Shown here: positions 34,301-45,645 of the stretch, one piece after another
How the letters are laid out: each line of letters opens with the position of its first letter
Position numbering within the stretch: position 1 is the first letter of the stretch
Source of the DNA: Clitoria ternatea
Lineage: Eukaryota; Streptophyta; Magnoliopsida; Fabales; Fabaceae
NCBI GenBank assembly: GCA_037962975.1
Contig: CM075670.1
Location: forward strand, 149,114,501 to 149,178,500
Reading direction: 5' to 3'
DNA: 64,000 bases
The notes under the pieces: model-generated
The model's database searches: none
What the model was told of the DNA's origin: nothing
What the model saw: only the letters and a program-made list of their open reading frames with translations
Translations under genes and position numbers: made by a program

Positions 34301-35243
34301 TTTTGATGTGTATAAATAATTGGATAAGCCTTTAAATGCATGATGCAATGGATCTAATACATTAGTATAGTCCAAAATGACATAAAATGAGATTTGGTAT
34401 GCCAAGTTGTGTGAAATCTTACATGTTTTCGTTTGTCCTACAAAACTCGATAAAGCGAGATCCTCTTGTATCAGTGGTATGGCTACTGGCCACATTTCGC
34501 TCAGGCAGAAAGGCTCTCGCCCAAGCGAGAGCGAGGTAGAGAGCTATTGGACCTTTTTCGCTCAAGGAAATGGCCAGTGTATGGCAATTTGCTTAAGCTA
34601 GCGAGGAGGAAATTGATTCTGGGAGGTTTTCGCTTAGGCGGGCCTAGCCTCGCTCGAGCGAAATGTGGATAGTGAGGTTCTGTTCCATTTCCGCTCAAGC
34701 GGGCATGCCTCACATAAGCGTAATGTGTCCCTAATGCTTCGAGAGTGATCTCACTCAAGCGAAGTAGAGCTCGCTCGAATGAGATTGGCACCCAATGCTT
34801 TTCTCTTCTTCGTTCAAGCGCGCTTGCTTGTTCCGCCCAAGCGTAGGCCACCGAACTCGCTCAAGCGAGTAGGGCATCCGCTTGAGCGAGATGCCCCTGA
34901 TCTCCCCAAATGCCTTTGTTTTAAATTGTTTTGACTTTTCTTTGCATCAAATCTTCTTCTTGCATTGTCTTATTAATACCTTTGACATATTATGAAATTA
35001 TTAAACCTCATGATGCTGAATTTCTTGAATCCAATCATACAACCTCAATTTAAATGATTCTTTCCGCTGTGTTTAATTGAAAAATTCTCATTAATTATTT
35101 TTAACTCGCCTTCTCATATCTCCATATATGAGGTAGGTTTTTCATAGATCCAGGGTGTGGATTAAAAGTTCACCACCTTATTTCTGAATCGGATAATGAT
35201 TCATAAAACGTGAAAAATTTACCCCCAATTTAGGGGTGTGACA
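31304..35243 (+). repeat. Level 1 3' LTR, 3.94 kb, uninterrupted
   Basis: Runs from TGTAACACCC to GGTGTGACA and ends at the CCACT duplication. It is the best reference copy of this LTR. It contains splice-donor-like motifs at 31923-31930 and 32530-32537, a GC-richer block (33100-33330) missing from the 5' LTR, and the palindrome cluster at 34446-34892. No protein-coding gene is supported; the minus-strand frames here are fortuitous. Confidence 0.9.
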
Positions 35244-35322
35244 CCACTTAGTTTGGACATGTCAAACCAACGCTCCTGAAGCTTCTATAGAGGTCACATA
35301 TGGGGGTCCTCCCATTTAGGGT

Positions 35323-36465
35323 TCACAATTTTCTAGTCATGTAAGTTGCTTTTCTCTTTTTTTCTGCAAAGACTCTTGGTCTTTCCACTGGTGAGGGTTG
35401 ATATCCCAGCCTAGAGCCATTCTTGTTCTCTTTGACTTGTAGCGGTTCTACTTCCCCATCAAGAATCTTTCCAAGCCCTTTTCCTGGCTGAAATCCAGAT
35501 TTCATCATCACTTTAGCTACCATCATAGAAGCTTTAAAGGGTTGAGCTAATTTTATCCTATCCCTCACATAAGTGGTGTGAGTAATTTCTAATGATTGGA
35601 AAGAAGTTTCAAGGCTCTCTTCAGCCGCTTCTATGTATGGAGTGGTCATGGGTTTGCTGATGAGGTAATCTTCCTCACCATAGAAAATGATTAGCTTGTT
35701 GTCCACCACAAATTTTAGCTTCTGATGGAGGGTGGATAGAATCACACCGGTAGAATGTATCCAAAGCCTTCTCAATAGGCAACTATAGGTAAGATTGATA
35801 TCCATCACTTGAAATAAAACATTGAAAGTGCAAGGGCCTACTTAGATAGGGATTTCAATATCCCCAATGACCTCCCTTTGAGTTCCATCGAAAGCTCTTA
35901 CCACCATTGAGCTTGGCTTTACATGTGTCCCGTTAAATGGGAGTTGATTCAAAGTGGACTTCGGCATGATATTTAGAGATGAACCATTATCAACTAAGAC
36001 CTTGGCTAGGATATAATCCCGACATTTTAGAGAGATATGTAATGCTTTATTATGGCCTGTCCCTTCAATGGGTATCTCTTCATCGGTGAAAGTTAAGTAG
36101 TCACTTACGGTAATATGCCCCACTATTCCCTCAAACTTCTCTGGTGAGATATCCTTTGTGACATGTGCTTTGCTTAAAACTTTCATCAACATTTCACGAT
36201 GTGGTTCTAAATCCAATAAAAGAGACAGTAAGGATATCTTCATAGGAGTGCGATTCAACTGATCGAGGATTTGGTATTCACTTTGCTTAATGAATTCCAA
36301 GAATTCACAAGCATCTTCTTCTTTTATTCCCTGGAGAGGGTCTTGTTCTTTTTCTTTACCATGACCTCCCTTTTCAATTACAGGCACATCCTCTTTTCTG
36401 AAGTTTTTAGGAGCATAGATCCATCCACTCCTAGTCATTCCACTCATCCTAGAAATATTAGTCAC
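35323..36465 (-). pseudogene. Ogre-like protease and G-patch-like linker, first tandem copy
   Basis: A minus-strand frame from 36465 leads into an acidic stretch and the protease motif VLVDNGSSLNIMPKSTLNQL (about 36005-35945). It stops at 35842. The next frame (35808-35323) continues through CLLRR and a glycine-rich GKGLGKILDG to GSRLGYQP segment. It is the upstream unit of the tandem duplication. Protease would process Gag-Pol in an intact element. Confidence 0.85.
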
Positions 36466-36537
36466 CGGGGAGGATGATTCTTTTAGGAGTTAAGGGACTA
36501 CATTTGCCTCATGATTCCATGGTACTGCATGGGTATC

Positions 36538-38300
36538 TTAGTATAAAAATAGGGATGGGGTCTTAACCGTCAAGGACCGATGTTGAACGACAGGTTGAAC
36601 GTCTTTGGCATAGAAGAGCACTAGAGGCTTTGGTGTACCTAAGCTAACCAAGCTAGAGTCGTATTCCTCTCGGATCATATTTTTACTTTCACGAGGACGA
36701 CGGTAGATCTCTATTAAGTGTGTGTCCAATAATCCTTGTAAGGTATCAAGAAAATTGGGATCGATGGACGCTTGATCAAGACTATGCAAATCGAGATTTG
36801 GAATCTTGGTTATTATTCCTCTATTGCAAAGTAGAGTATATATCCAAGGAAAAAAGTTTCTCACTTCTATCACTCTTTTTACGTGACTAATTTCCTTGTC
36901 TTCCTAAACTGTATTTACTTCTGAGGTCCCATGATCAGGCAGAGGGTTGGTTGATACATTTGGATTTCCTTCTTGAAAATTCAGCCACCTTGCCCTAATC
37001 AAGTCTCAGACCTTGTATTTAAAAGCGATATGGTTTTCCGTTGAATGACCGGGTGCCCCACCATGATAATCACATTTTGCATTAAGTTCGTATCCCTTAG
37101 GATATGGTGGTCCTATCGGTTTCATCGGACAAGGCACAACTAAAGTATTCTTGATGAAAAGTGGTAACAACTCGGTATAAGACATGAGGATGGGGTCAAA
37201 CTGTATGGGTTCACATTCATTGTTTGGTTTTTTGGATGATGGATTGTCATTGAGATTGGGTACCCATGCGGGTTCTTGAATTTTGGTTAGATAGGGGTCG
37301 GTACGGTTGTGGATACGGATAGGGTGATGGATATGAGGGTCTTGAAGTGGCAACTATGTATGGGTGAGGTCTGTATGATGAATGGGATGGTTGGGAAACA
37401 TAAGGACGTTGGTAGATGGCAGGATTTAGTGGCCTTTGGCTGCCATATACATAATTTGTTTCTACATTTCTTCCTTTTCCTATCCCAGCCGTGGTCTTTC
37501 CTACTATGGATGTCCCTAATGATTCTTGGGGAACTTTTCCAATCCTCATCCCATTTTCAATCCTTTCACCAATCAATACTATATCGAAAAAGTTTGATGA
37601 GACACTCCTAAGCATTTTATCATAGAATGGTGCTTGAAGGGTATCAATGAACATTGCCACGAGCTCTTTCTCAAATAAAGGTGGTTATACTTGGGTTGCC
37701 AATTCTCTCCATTGTTGGGCATATTCCTTGAAGGATTCATTTTCTTTTTTGGACATATTTTGCAATTGGTCTATCCGGTGCCATGTCTATGTTATATTTG
37801 TATTGCCTAAGGAAAGCATCCGCTAAGTCCTTCCAACATCGGATACGAGCTCTTTCAAGGTTTGTATAGCTGGCCCAGTAAGACTATCTTGGAAAAAGTG
37901 AATTAACAGTCTCTCATCATAAGAGTATGCAACCATCTTCTGATAATACATTGTCAAGTGATTACACGGGCATGTAGTGCCTTTGTATTTATCAAACTCT
38001 GCTAATTTAAATTTTGGAGGAACAACTACATCTGGCATTAGGCACAGTTCAGCAACATTCATTGTACCTAAACCACTTCCTTCTTTGATAACTCGAAGTC
38101 TTTCCTCTATCATTTCTATCTGCCCCTTTGGCAAAGAAGTCATAGCATTTTTGCACAGAATTATCAGGATCCTCTCTCCCTATAGAGGATCCCCTTTCTG
38201 TGACCTTTTTCTCAAGAAGCTTAACCATTTTTGCCATCTGCTTCTCCAGTTGAGTAACTTTGTTCTTCAACTCCTCCATAGTTAGTTCTGTCTCTGCCAT
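36538..38300 (-). pseudogene. Ogre-like gag, broken
   Basis: A minus-strand frame starts with ATG at 38300 and a coiled-coil-like LKNKVTQLEKQMAKMVKLLE. It shifts near 38050 into PPKFKLAEFDKYKGTTCPCN and MHFFQDSL-like capsid sequence (38030-37830), then into 37660-37247 and 37353-37006 (Pro/Tyr-rich, ending in a CDYHGGAPGHSTENH knuckle-like stretch), and 36873-36538. At least four frameshifts or stops separate these pieces. The assignment rests on FDKYKGTTCP and the position between ORF1 and protease. Confidence 0.85.
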
Positions 38301-38649
38301 GAATCTTGCTTGTAATCTGGTCCTATACGGATGCCTTAAACCTTCAGTACCCGTGATGTAGGTAAGTATAAAGAACCTTATTTATTAGATAACAAAACTT
38401 TGTTAGAAAACATGCAAAAATATAAAGGAAAATACGCGGTGAAACTTAAACATTAGTGAGTATCATGAAACTTTTCCTTAGAATGTCTTATTCTAAAGTA
38501 CTAAGTTAAGAAAAAAATGGAAATTTAACATGAGATTTATTCATCATCCAAAAAGCAGGTTCCAATACATTGTTTGTTACAACAAATAAAAATCAATTCT
38601 CCTTTGCTCTTGCAATCATGGTCTTCATCTCATCCAATTTTCTCTCGCA

Positions 38650-40464
38650 TTATTGAATCAAAATTGTGATTTCTTCTGGTGTAGAAAGTGGATTCACCAT
38701 TGCTTCAGCTCTTTTTAATAAGAGAGGAATATCCCTGAGTTGCCCATTGACTAAAACAGCTAGTTTGGCAAAGTGATTCTTCCAAGAGTAGATGAGATTA
38801 TCCATTTCAACCCTGTCCTGCCTCATCAAATGTATGATCTCCTCATATCTTTCCTTGTCCTTCATAGTCCGCCCTCTTTCTTTTTGGGTCTCACACTTAT
38901 AAGCATCAGCAATATCACTGGCTTGTCATTTCAACACATCGATTCATGCTTGCATGAGACTTCTTTGAGCTTGAGCTTCCACTTTAGTCTTGGCTAAGAT
39001 TTCCCGTAATTGCCCTTTGTTAGCCAATATATCATCCTTTTGCTTCTCTTTGGTTTTTGACTGACTGTTTGCTGTTTGGAGGCATCGATCCAATTGCCTC
39101 ATATATTCTCTTTCTATTCTCTGCTTCTTAATGACATCTTTAAAGGAATTTTCTAATTCATACCTTTTCCTCTTAAGGGAAGCATTGTCTTGCTAAGCCT
39201 TGGTTAAGTCATCTTCTAATGCTTGGTTTTTCTTCATCATCTCAGCTAGCTTACTTTTTAGGTTTTCAATCTCTTCATTTTCAATGGGAAATGTATTTTC
39301 ATATGAGCACTATGATCTTTGAAGGGTAACTTGACAATAGCTACCCTGTTCAAGATCCATTGGCGGTAGCTTTCCCTTATAGCATAACTTTGGACACCCA
39401 ACTCTTTTCCCTTTCTATGGACCTTGGCCCAAGCATCAATGACATTTTGGATAATAGGAGCACTATTTCCTTCTATATAGTAATGAAGGAAAGGTGCTAC
39501 TATTTCTTCTTCCAGAGGTTGGAGCATAGGATAAGCAAGCTGTCATTTTGCAATGGTAGGATTATAGTTGATGCATCCTTGAGTTCCCATGAGAGGCATA
39601 TTAGGAAATTTCCCATAGCAATAAATAATAGAATCCACATTCATCCATTGAGGGTACCACCAAATCATGTTAGTAGACAATCCCACTAGATGTCCTGCCC
39701 ATTCCCTATTAGTCTTCTTGATTAACCGAAGGAGCTTTAAATCAGAGATAGGATATTTGATCTTGCCAACTTGATTGAAAACATGTGAAGTAAGCCACAA
39801 ATACAAGGTAGGTAAACAACAACTAATCCTTTTTCCATTCCTATTGTGGCAAAAATCCATTGTACAATAGATATCAGCAAAGACAGCCATAATGTAACTT
39901 TCCCCTCTGAGCTTCCGAGCCAAGAAAACATCAATTGCCTTGAAACACATCCCATTCTCCCTTCCCTGCTTGACTAAGAAGTTGTTGTTCAAAGAAGCTT
40001 AGTGAGAACCCTGAAACCTGGTTTCTGTTCAATTGAGCCTTCTTAAGCGCCTCAGGATCCACCTTGAGAATACGGGCAAAACTGAAGATGGAAGCATGAT
40101 GTTCAACCCGACGATAAGGTTTCTGACCTTCCAATGACAAGCCAAATATTTGCTCAAATTCCTCTAGAGCAGGAGCTAACTGGATGTCTTTAAATGTAAA
40201 ACAATGGAGAGGAGGATCATAAAATTGAGTTAGAGTAGTAAGAACCCCTTCTTGTACTTTGACCTCTTAGAACTTCAGGATCTTTTCATACTTTCTTGTA
40301 AAGGTCACTTTCTGAGTAATATCCATCTTTTTACCTAAGGATAACAGATTACTAGTATCCAATTTCATGATTTTGAGGTGTAAAAAATTTTTCAAACCAG
40401 TTGCCTTCACTTCTTCATTACTTGATCTCATGTTAAATTCCATTTTTTCTATGATAGTCACCAA
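38650..40464 (-). pseudogene. Ogre-type ORF1 upstream of gag, broken
   Basis: Minus-strand pieces at 40464-40267, 40140-39931, 39992-39543, 39527-39258 and 38865-38650 join into one decayed reading frame. It includes CLPTLYLWLTSHVFN, a Trp-rich WWYPQWM segment, and PLMGTQGCINYNP. The C-terminal charged part ends with FAKLAVLVNGQLRDIPLLL. This pattern fits the ORF1 of unknown function that precedes gag in Ogre elements and is also annotated in many plant genomes as a domain of unknown function (DUF7745-like; from memory, not searched). The frame shifts several times; 39258-38866 has stops but keeps coiled-coil-like composition. Confidence 0.7.
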
Positions 40465-41300
40465 CCTTTAAATTTCACCTTTAAAAGAAATAAAAGAGTC
40501 AGATTAACAAAGCCAAGGTCTGATAAATATCATCCTCACATGACAGTATGATAATAGTTATTATGACCTAAGTTTAGAAAATGTACATTTTTTATTGATT
40601 TTTTTTTTAAAAAGGAAAACTTTATGTGAATAAATAAAAAGATAAAAGGAATGTTTGCCCTATTGTGTCTTGGACAAGGTAACCACCTAATTGGCTCTAA
40701 GGCTCTTAAATCGTGTTTCCTCAAAAGGTGGTTGTTCTAATTGGTTCTAAGAAGGCCATCGGAGCTTTGATCTTTAGCTATGAGCTTTGAACTTAGTACG
40801 GGCGTCATAACTAAGATAACACTCTGACTGAGATTTTCATGCGAATCATGGTAGGACGTATCATCCTAAATGAGACCGCTAGTAATCTCCCCTAACCTAT
40901 GTCTTTTGCAGGGCCTGGGAATAGGGTCCTTTCTAATAGTGTGTGCGTTATGGTGAATGTGAAGTGTGTGAGGGCATTCATACCTGTACCCTTTTATTTA
41001 TCCTGCACAAAGAACAAACATAGAATCAACAAAGGCATGTCCTCTATCCTAGGGTTCAATATCATAATAAAGAAATAAAAATAAAATAATTACCAAAATA
41101 AAAGTAATCATATAGAAGCAGAAACATTTATCAAACACAAGAGACAATAACAATGCCATCAACAAAATAAAATATTTTAAAATAACATCAAACAACAATA
41201 AAACAAAACCAAATGGGATGAAATAATTAATTAATCATAAAAGAATGCACCTAAAAAATTTAATTGATCTGTCTCTCTTGGGAAATATTATTTCCCATTG
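40465..41300 (-). other. Ogre-like 5' untranslated leader
   Basis: Between the primer site and ORF1, 0.8 kb of AT-rich sequence with no coding potential that I can support. A leader of this length is usual in Ogre elements. Confidence 0.6.
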
Positions 41301-41317
41301 TCTCCAGTGGAGTCGAC
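41301..41317 (-). other. Ogre-type primer-binding site
   Basis: On the minus strand, GTCGACTCCACTGGAGA resembles the TGGCGACTCCACTGGGGA site of Ogre elements, reported to pair with tRNA-Arg, with two or three changes. The LTR end CGCAACA (41327-41321) lies four bases upstream, which fixes the LTR/leader boundary. Confidence 0.75.
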
Positions 41318-41454
41318 ATCTGTTGCGGGGTGCCACAATCACTAGTGCAAAAATTGGATATAACAACGGGATATATTCACGGGTTGAAGTGGATCAGTGA
41401 TAAAAACATACGCGGTGGCATTTTTGAAATTATAAGGTGAACGATATAATCAGA

Positions 41455-41875
41455 GAAAACTATATATCCACGGTTAACATCATAACCGTGATCATACCCT
41501 CAATATATATTCACGATTGAGGAGTCAACCGTGGATATATAGTACCTGAAATATATATCTATGGTTGTGTGCATAACTGTGACTATATATTCATGGGTAT
41601 GATCAGGGTTATGATGTTAACCGTGGATATATATTGATGTCTATAATCACGGTTGTATTTCCAACCGTGGATATATAGTTCAGGTTTTTGGGTTTAATCA
41701 TTGGGTACTGTATGTCCACGGTTGGTTCTATAACTGTGATTATAGATTTAATATTTATCCACGGTTGGGGTAGTAACCGTGGTGATATAGTTAACATTTA
41801 TCCACAGTTGTTTGTTCAACCGTGAATATATATGTAATATATTCACGGTTTCAAGGGGAACCGTGAATATACATC
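41455..41875. repeat. Left subterminal repeats of the CACTA element
   Basis: About nine inverted pairs of the motif TNCACGGTT and AACCGTGNATA, each pair separated by roughly 10-15 bp so that it can form a short hairpin. The best pair lies at 41763-41790. In En/Spm such repeats bind the TNPA protein; here the binding role is inferred. The stretch 41880-43700 between these repeats and the TNP2 start shows no gene. Confidence 0.88.
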
Positions 41876-43713
41876 TTTTTTGAAACTTCAAAAGCCGCGC
41901 CTTTCAGCCTTTTTTCACTTTCTCTTCTTCTTTCATGCTGGTTGTCGTCTTCTTCCTCGTCCTCCTCTTTGCTGGTCGTAGGCTTCTCCATTCACTTCCT
42001 TCTTCTTTTGCATGCCCTTCTTCTTCTTCGTTCACCATTGTCTGGTAAGTGCTCCCTTGCCCTTCTTCTTTCGTTCACTTTTTAGCCCTGCTTCGTTGTT
42101 ATGCTTTATCACCATTGTCTGGAAAGCTTGTCTCTCTATTTGTGTGTAGTCGAACATGAACGAATATAGGTCTCTGAGTTTGTGTTTTCATTGTTGAAGC
42201 TGAACTCTGTCTTTGCTTATTTGACATTGCCTGTGACATTGCCTGTGACATTACCTCTGTTTTCATGTGTTTTCATTCTTGTGCTAAAGGGGGCAGTAAG
42301 ATATCTGATTAGACATGTGTTTTCATTTTTTTTTAATCTCATTGTGTTTTCATTGCCTGTGACATTGCCTGATAGATGTAAATTTTAAAAGGGAGCAGCA
42401 AGATATCTGATTAGAAAATCATCAAACACATATAGATGTAGAGCCTTACTCTAGAAATAACTACTTGAAACTATTAAATAATCTATACATTTGATTAATA
42501 TTTGAGGGACAAGTTTGTTGTAATCTTGCCTCTATATAGTAACCTCAATAGGAACTTCGAATACTGGGTTTAACATAATGAATAATTAACTACCATTATG
42601 CGGGTGGGTCATAAATTTTAAATAAAAATAAAAATTTACTTAGAAATAATACAAGCTACACTGTTATATAGTAGTTAACTAATAATCAGAAAATTACTAT
42701 AAAGCAATCAAAAATGGAATTCATCACAAGATGCCTTGTGGGAACAATGGAACTATTCTACATAGTCAACACTTTCTCAGTGACTTGGTTTGAGAAGCTA
42801 ACCATTAATGCTCGGAACTCCCTGAAAAAGAAGGTTGAAGTATGAATATCTACAAATTATGTAAACGGGAAAGCTCAACATGATCCATAATTCATATCTC
42901 ATAATCCATGATCTATAATTCATAATCCATAATCCATAAATCCATATTTCATCATTGTTAGACATGAACATAACATATTCCTAGGTTCAAGTTAGATATT
43001 TTTAAATGGAAAATTTTCACTTCATCATTGTTAACCATTCCCTTTAAAACATTTTCCATTTATGAATTTTGTTCTGTTGAAGTTTAGTTTAAAATTTTGA
43101 TATTTCATTATTAGATTTTTAAGTTGAGTTGTAATCAAAAGTTACATTTCACTTATATAATGTTATTGCTGTTGTTGTTGGTTGCTCATATATAATGTTA
43201 TTTCTGTCTATTGTATGTATGTGGTTTTCAATCTTGCAAACTCGTAGGCTCGTACTAGTTAACTAGTATGAAAGTTGTTGTGCATATGAGTGAACCGTAG
43301 TTCCCCGTTTGAGATTCGACACAAATGGTCATTAAATTAATTAATTTCATATTTTGTGTTGAATCTTGAATTGTCCGTTTGGACAGTTTGGGATGAACAA
43401 TTATTTTTTATATGTCATTGTTAGTATGTACAAGTTAGGAGTTATGTTAAAATTTGATAAACTTTCAGTAACTTTCATTTTATGTTGTTCTCTGGGTGCA
43501 TATTTGGTTATGGTTGAATTTGATTTGACCACTCTCATTTTGTGTACTTAGAGACCAATGCGAAATGCTACCGAAATTTCATTAAATTTTAAAATAAGTC
43601 CTAACCTGTATATATGAATGACGTATAAAAACAATTGTCATCCTGAATGGGTATAGGACCACCACCTTTGTAGAAAAAGTGAGATTGATCATAGCACCTT
43701 GTAAACAGTTGGT

Positions 43714-45645
43714 ATGGATAGGAGTTGGATAACTGCATCACGCCTAAGTCTAGAGTACGAGGGGGGAGTTGAATCATTTATAGAATTCGTAGCGAGGAAT
43801 GCAGTGGAGGTGAATGGAAAGTATTTTTGCCCTTGTGTTAAATGCTTGAACCGGCGTCGGGTAGACTTGGAAGAGGATAGAGAACATCTACTGTGTGACA
43901 GTTTTCTGCGTAGTTATACACGTTGGATATGGCATAGTAAAGATGTGGTGGTGCCAAGTAATAGCTCTCAAACTGAAAATCGAAGCTCGATGCATGACAC
44001 CGATGTCGACATGGATGACCGACTCAAGGATATGATCCGTGATGTGGAGGTAGAAGGTTTTAAGAAAGCTCATGTATATACGACTCTGTGTGAGGACTCT
44101 GAGCAGCCGTTGTATCCAAACTATGTCAATTTCACGAGGTTATCAGTAGTTTTACGATTGTTTAATTTGAAGGCCATAAACAGGTGGACGGATAAAAGTT
44201 TCACTGACTTACTGAAGTTGTTGAAAGAAATGCTCCCAGCTAGAAACACCTTGCCGAATCGTAACTATGAGGCCAAAAAGGTGTTGTGTCCTATGGGTTT
44301 AGAGTATGAGAAAATACATGCATGCCCAAATGATTGTGTATTACTCCGGGGTGAGTTAGAAATGCTACATCGATGTCCTAGGTGTGGGGTGTCACGGTAT
44401 AAGAAGAAAGAGGCGGATTCTAATGAGGTATGCACTAAAGGGTCTCCTGCAAAGGTGTTGTGGTAGTATCTGCCTATAGTTCCAAGACTAAAGCGTCTGT
44501 TTGCCAATGCAGATGATGCAAAACTTATGAGATGGCATGCTGATGAAAGGGTTGTTGACGGACTACTTAGGCATCCGGCCGATGGATCACAATGGAAGAA
44601 AATGGATACGATTTTTTTGGAATTTGCCCATGAACCAAGAAATGTTAGGCTTGTACTAGCCACAGACGACATGAACCCGTTTAGGAACCTGAGCACAAAC
44701 CATAGTTCATGGCCTATTTTGTTGTTTGTTTACAACTTGCCACCATGGTTGTGCATGAAGCGGAAATATGTCATGTTATCAATGATGATTTCTAGTCCAC
44801 GACAACCGGGGAACGACATTGATGTATATTTAACTCCATTAGTTGAAGACTTCAAAAGGTTGTGGGAAGACGGGGTTGATGTGTTTGACGGGTTTACCGG
44901 GCAGTCATTCAAATTGCGTGCCATGCTATTTTGCATGATCAATGACTTTCCAGCGTATGGTAACTTATCCGGGTATAGCGTGAAGGGTCATAAAGCTTGT
45001 CCAGTATATGAGGAGGGGACTAGTTCTGTGCGGTTGAACCATGGTAGGAAAAATGTTTATCTTCGACATCGAAGGTTTCTTAAAGCGAATCATCCGTTTC
45101 GGAGGTTGAAGAAGTCGTTTAACGGTGCCCAAGACTTTGAAATGGCTCCTCCACCACTATCTGGTCGCCAGACATATGAAAAGGTGAAAGACGTCAACGT
45201 GCAGTTTGGTAAGTGTGAAAAATAGCACCCGACACAAAACAACTGGAAGAAAAAGTCAGTGTTTTTTGACCTGCCATATTAGAGGGAGCTTGATGTAAGA
45301 CACTGCATTGATGTAATGCATATGGAGAAAAATGTGTGCGACAGTTTGGTTGGTACACTCTTAAACATACCCAGGAAGACTAAGGATAGCCTAAACTCGC
45401 GTATGGACTTCGAGTTGATGGGTATACGTCAGGATTTGCATCCACAATCAAAGGGCAAAAGAACATATTTGCCCCCAGCATGTCATACGTTGTCCAGAAA
45501 AGAAAAGCAAAGTCTATGTGAATCGTTACGAAGTGTGAAAGTTCCATTTGGTTATGGCTCTAACATCAACTCTTGTGTTTCCATGAAAGATTTGAAGTTA
45601 GTTGGGTTGAAGTCTCACGATTGTCACATGTTGATGAAGAACCAG
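43714..45645 (+). pseudogene. CACTA TNP2-like transposase, interrupted and C-terminally truncated
   Basis: The ATG at 43714 opens MDRSWI, the usual start of the transposase-associated N-terminal domain, with a CPCVKCLN zinc-like motif (residues 35-43). The TNP2 region follows with CPNDCVLLRGE and HRCPRCGVSRYKKK. A TAG at 44464 interrupts it. The frame resumes with WYLPIVPRLKRLF-like sequence, HADERVVDGLLRHPADGSQW and LATDDMNPF (44527-45225). Further stops at 45223 and 45280 precede HCIDVMHMEKNVCDSL (45301-45350). It ends at GLKSHDCHMLMKNQ (about 45645), well short of the usual TNP2 C-terminus. It would bind and cut the terminal repeats if intact. Confidence 0.88.

Larger units (their letters stand above)
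4561..35243 (+). mobile_element. Level 1: Tekay-like Ty3/gypsy chromovirus with both LTRs, decayed
   Basis: Plus-strand element flanked by the duplication CCACT (4556-4560 and 35244-35248). The flanks rejoin as continuous Ogre-like sequence, proving insertion. The 5' LTR is 4561-6575 plus 24721-26411, split by level 2. Then follow an initiator-Met primer site (26415-26426), gag, protease, RT/RNase H, integrase, a purine-rich tract and the 3' LTR (31304-35243). The long LTRs (3.9 kb) and the C-terminal integrase extension fit the Tekay/Del clade. A hand comparison of the first 300 bp of the two LTRs shows about 17 differences, so the insertion is millions of years old by the usual plant rate. 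Confidence 0.85.
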
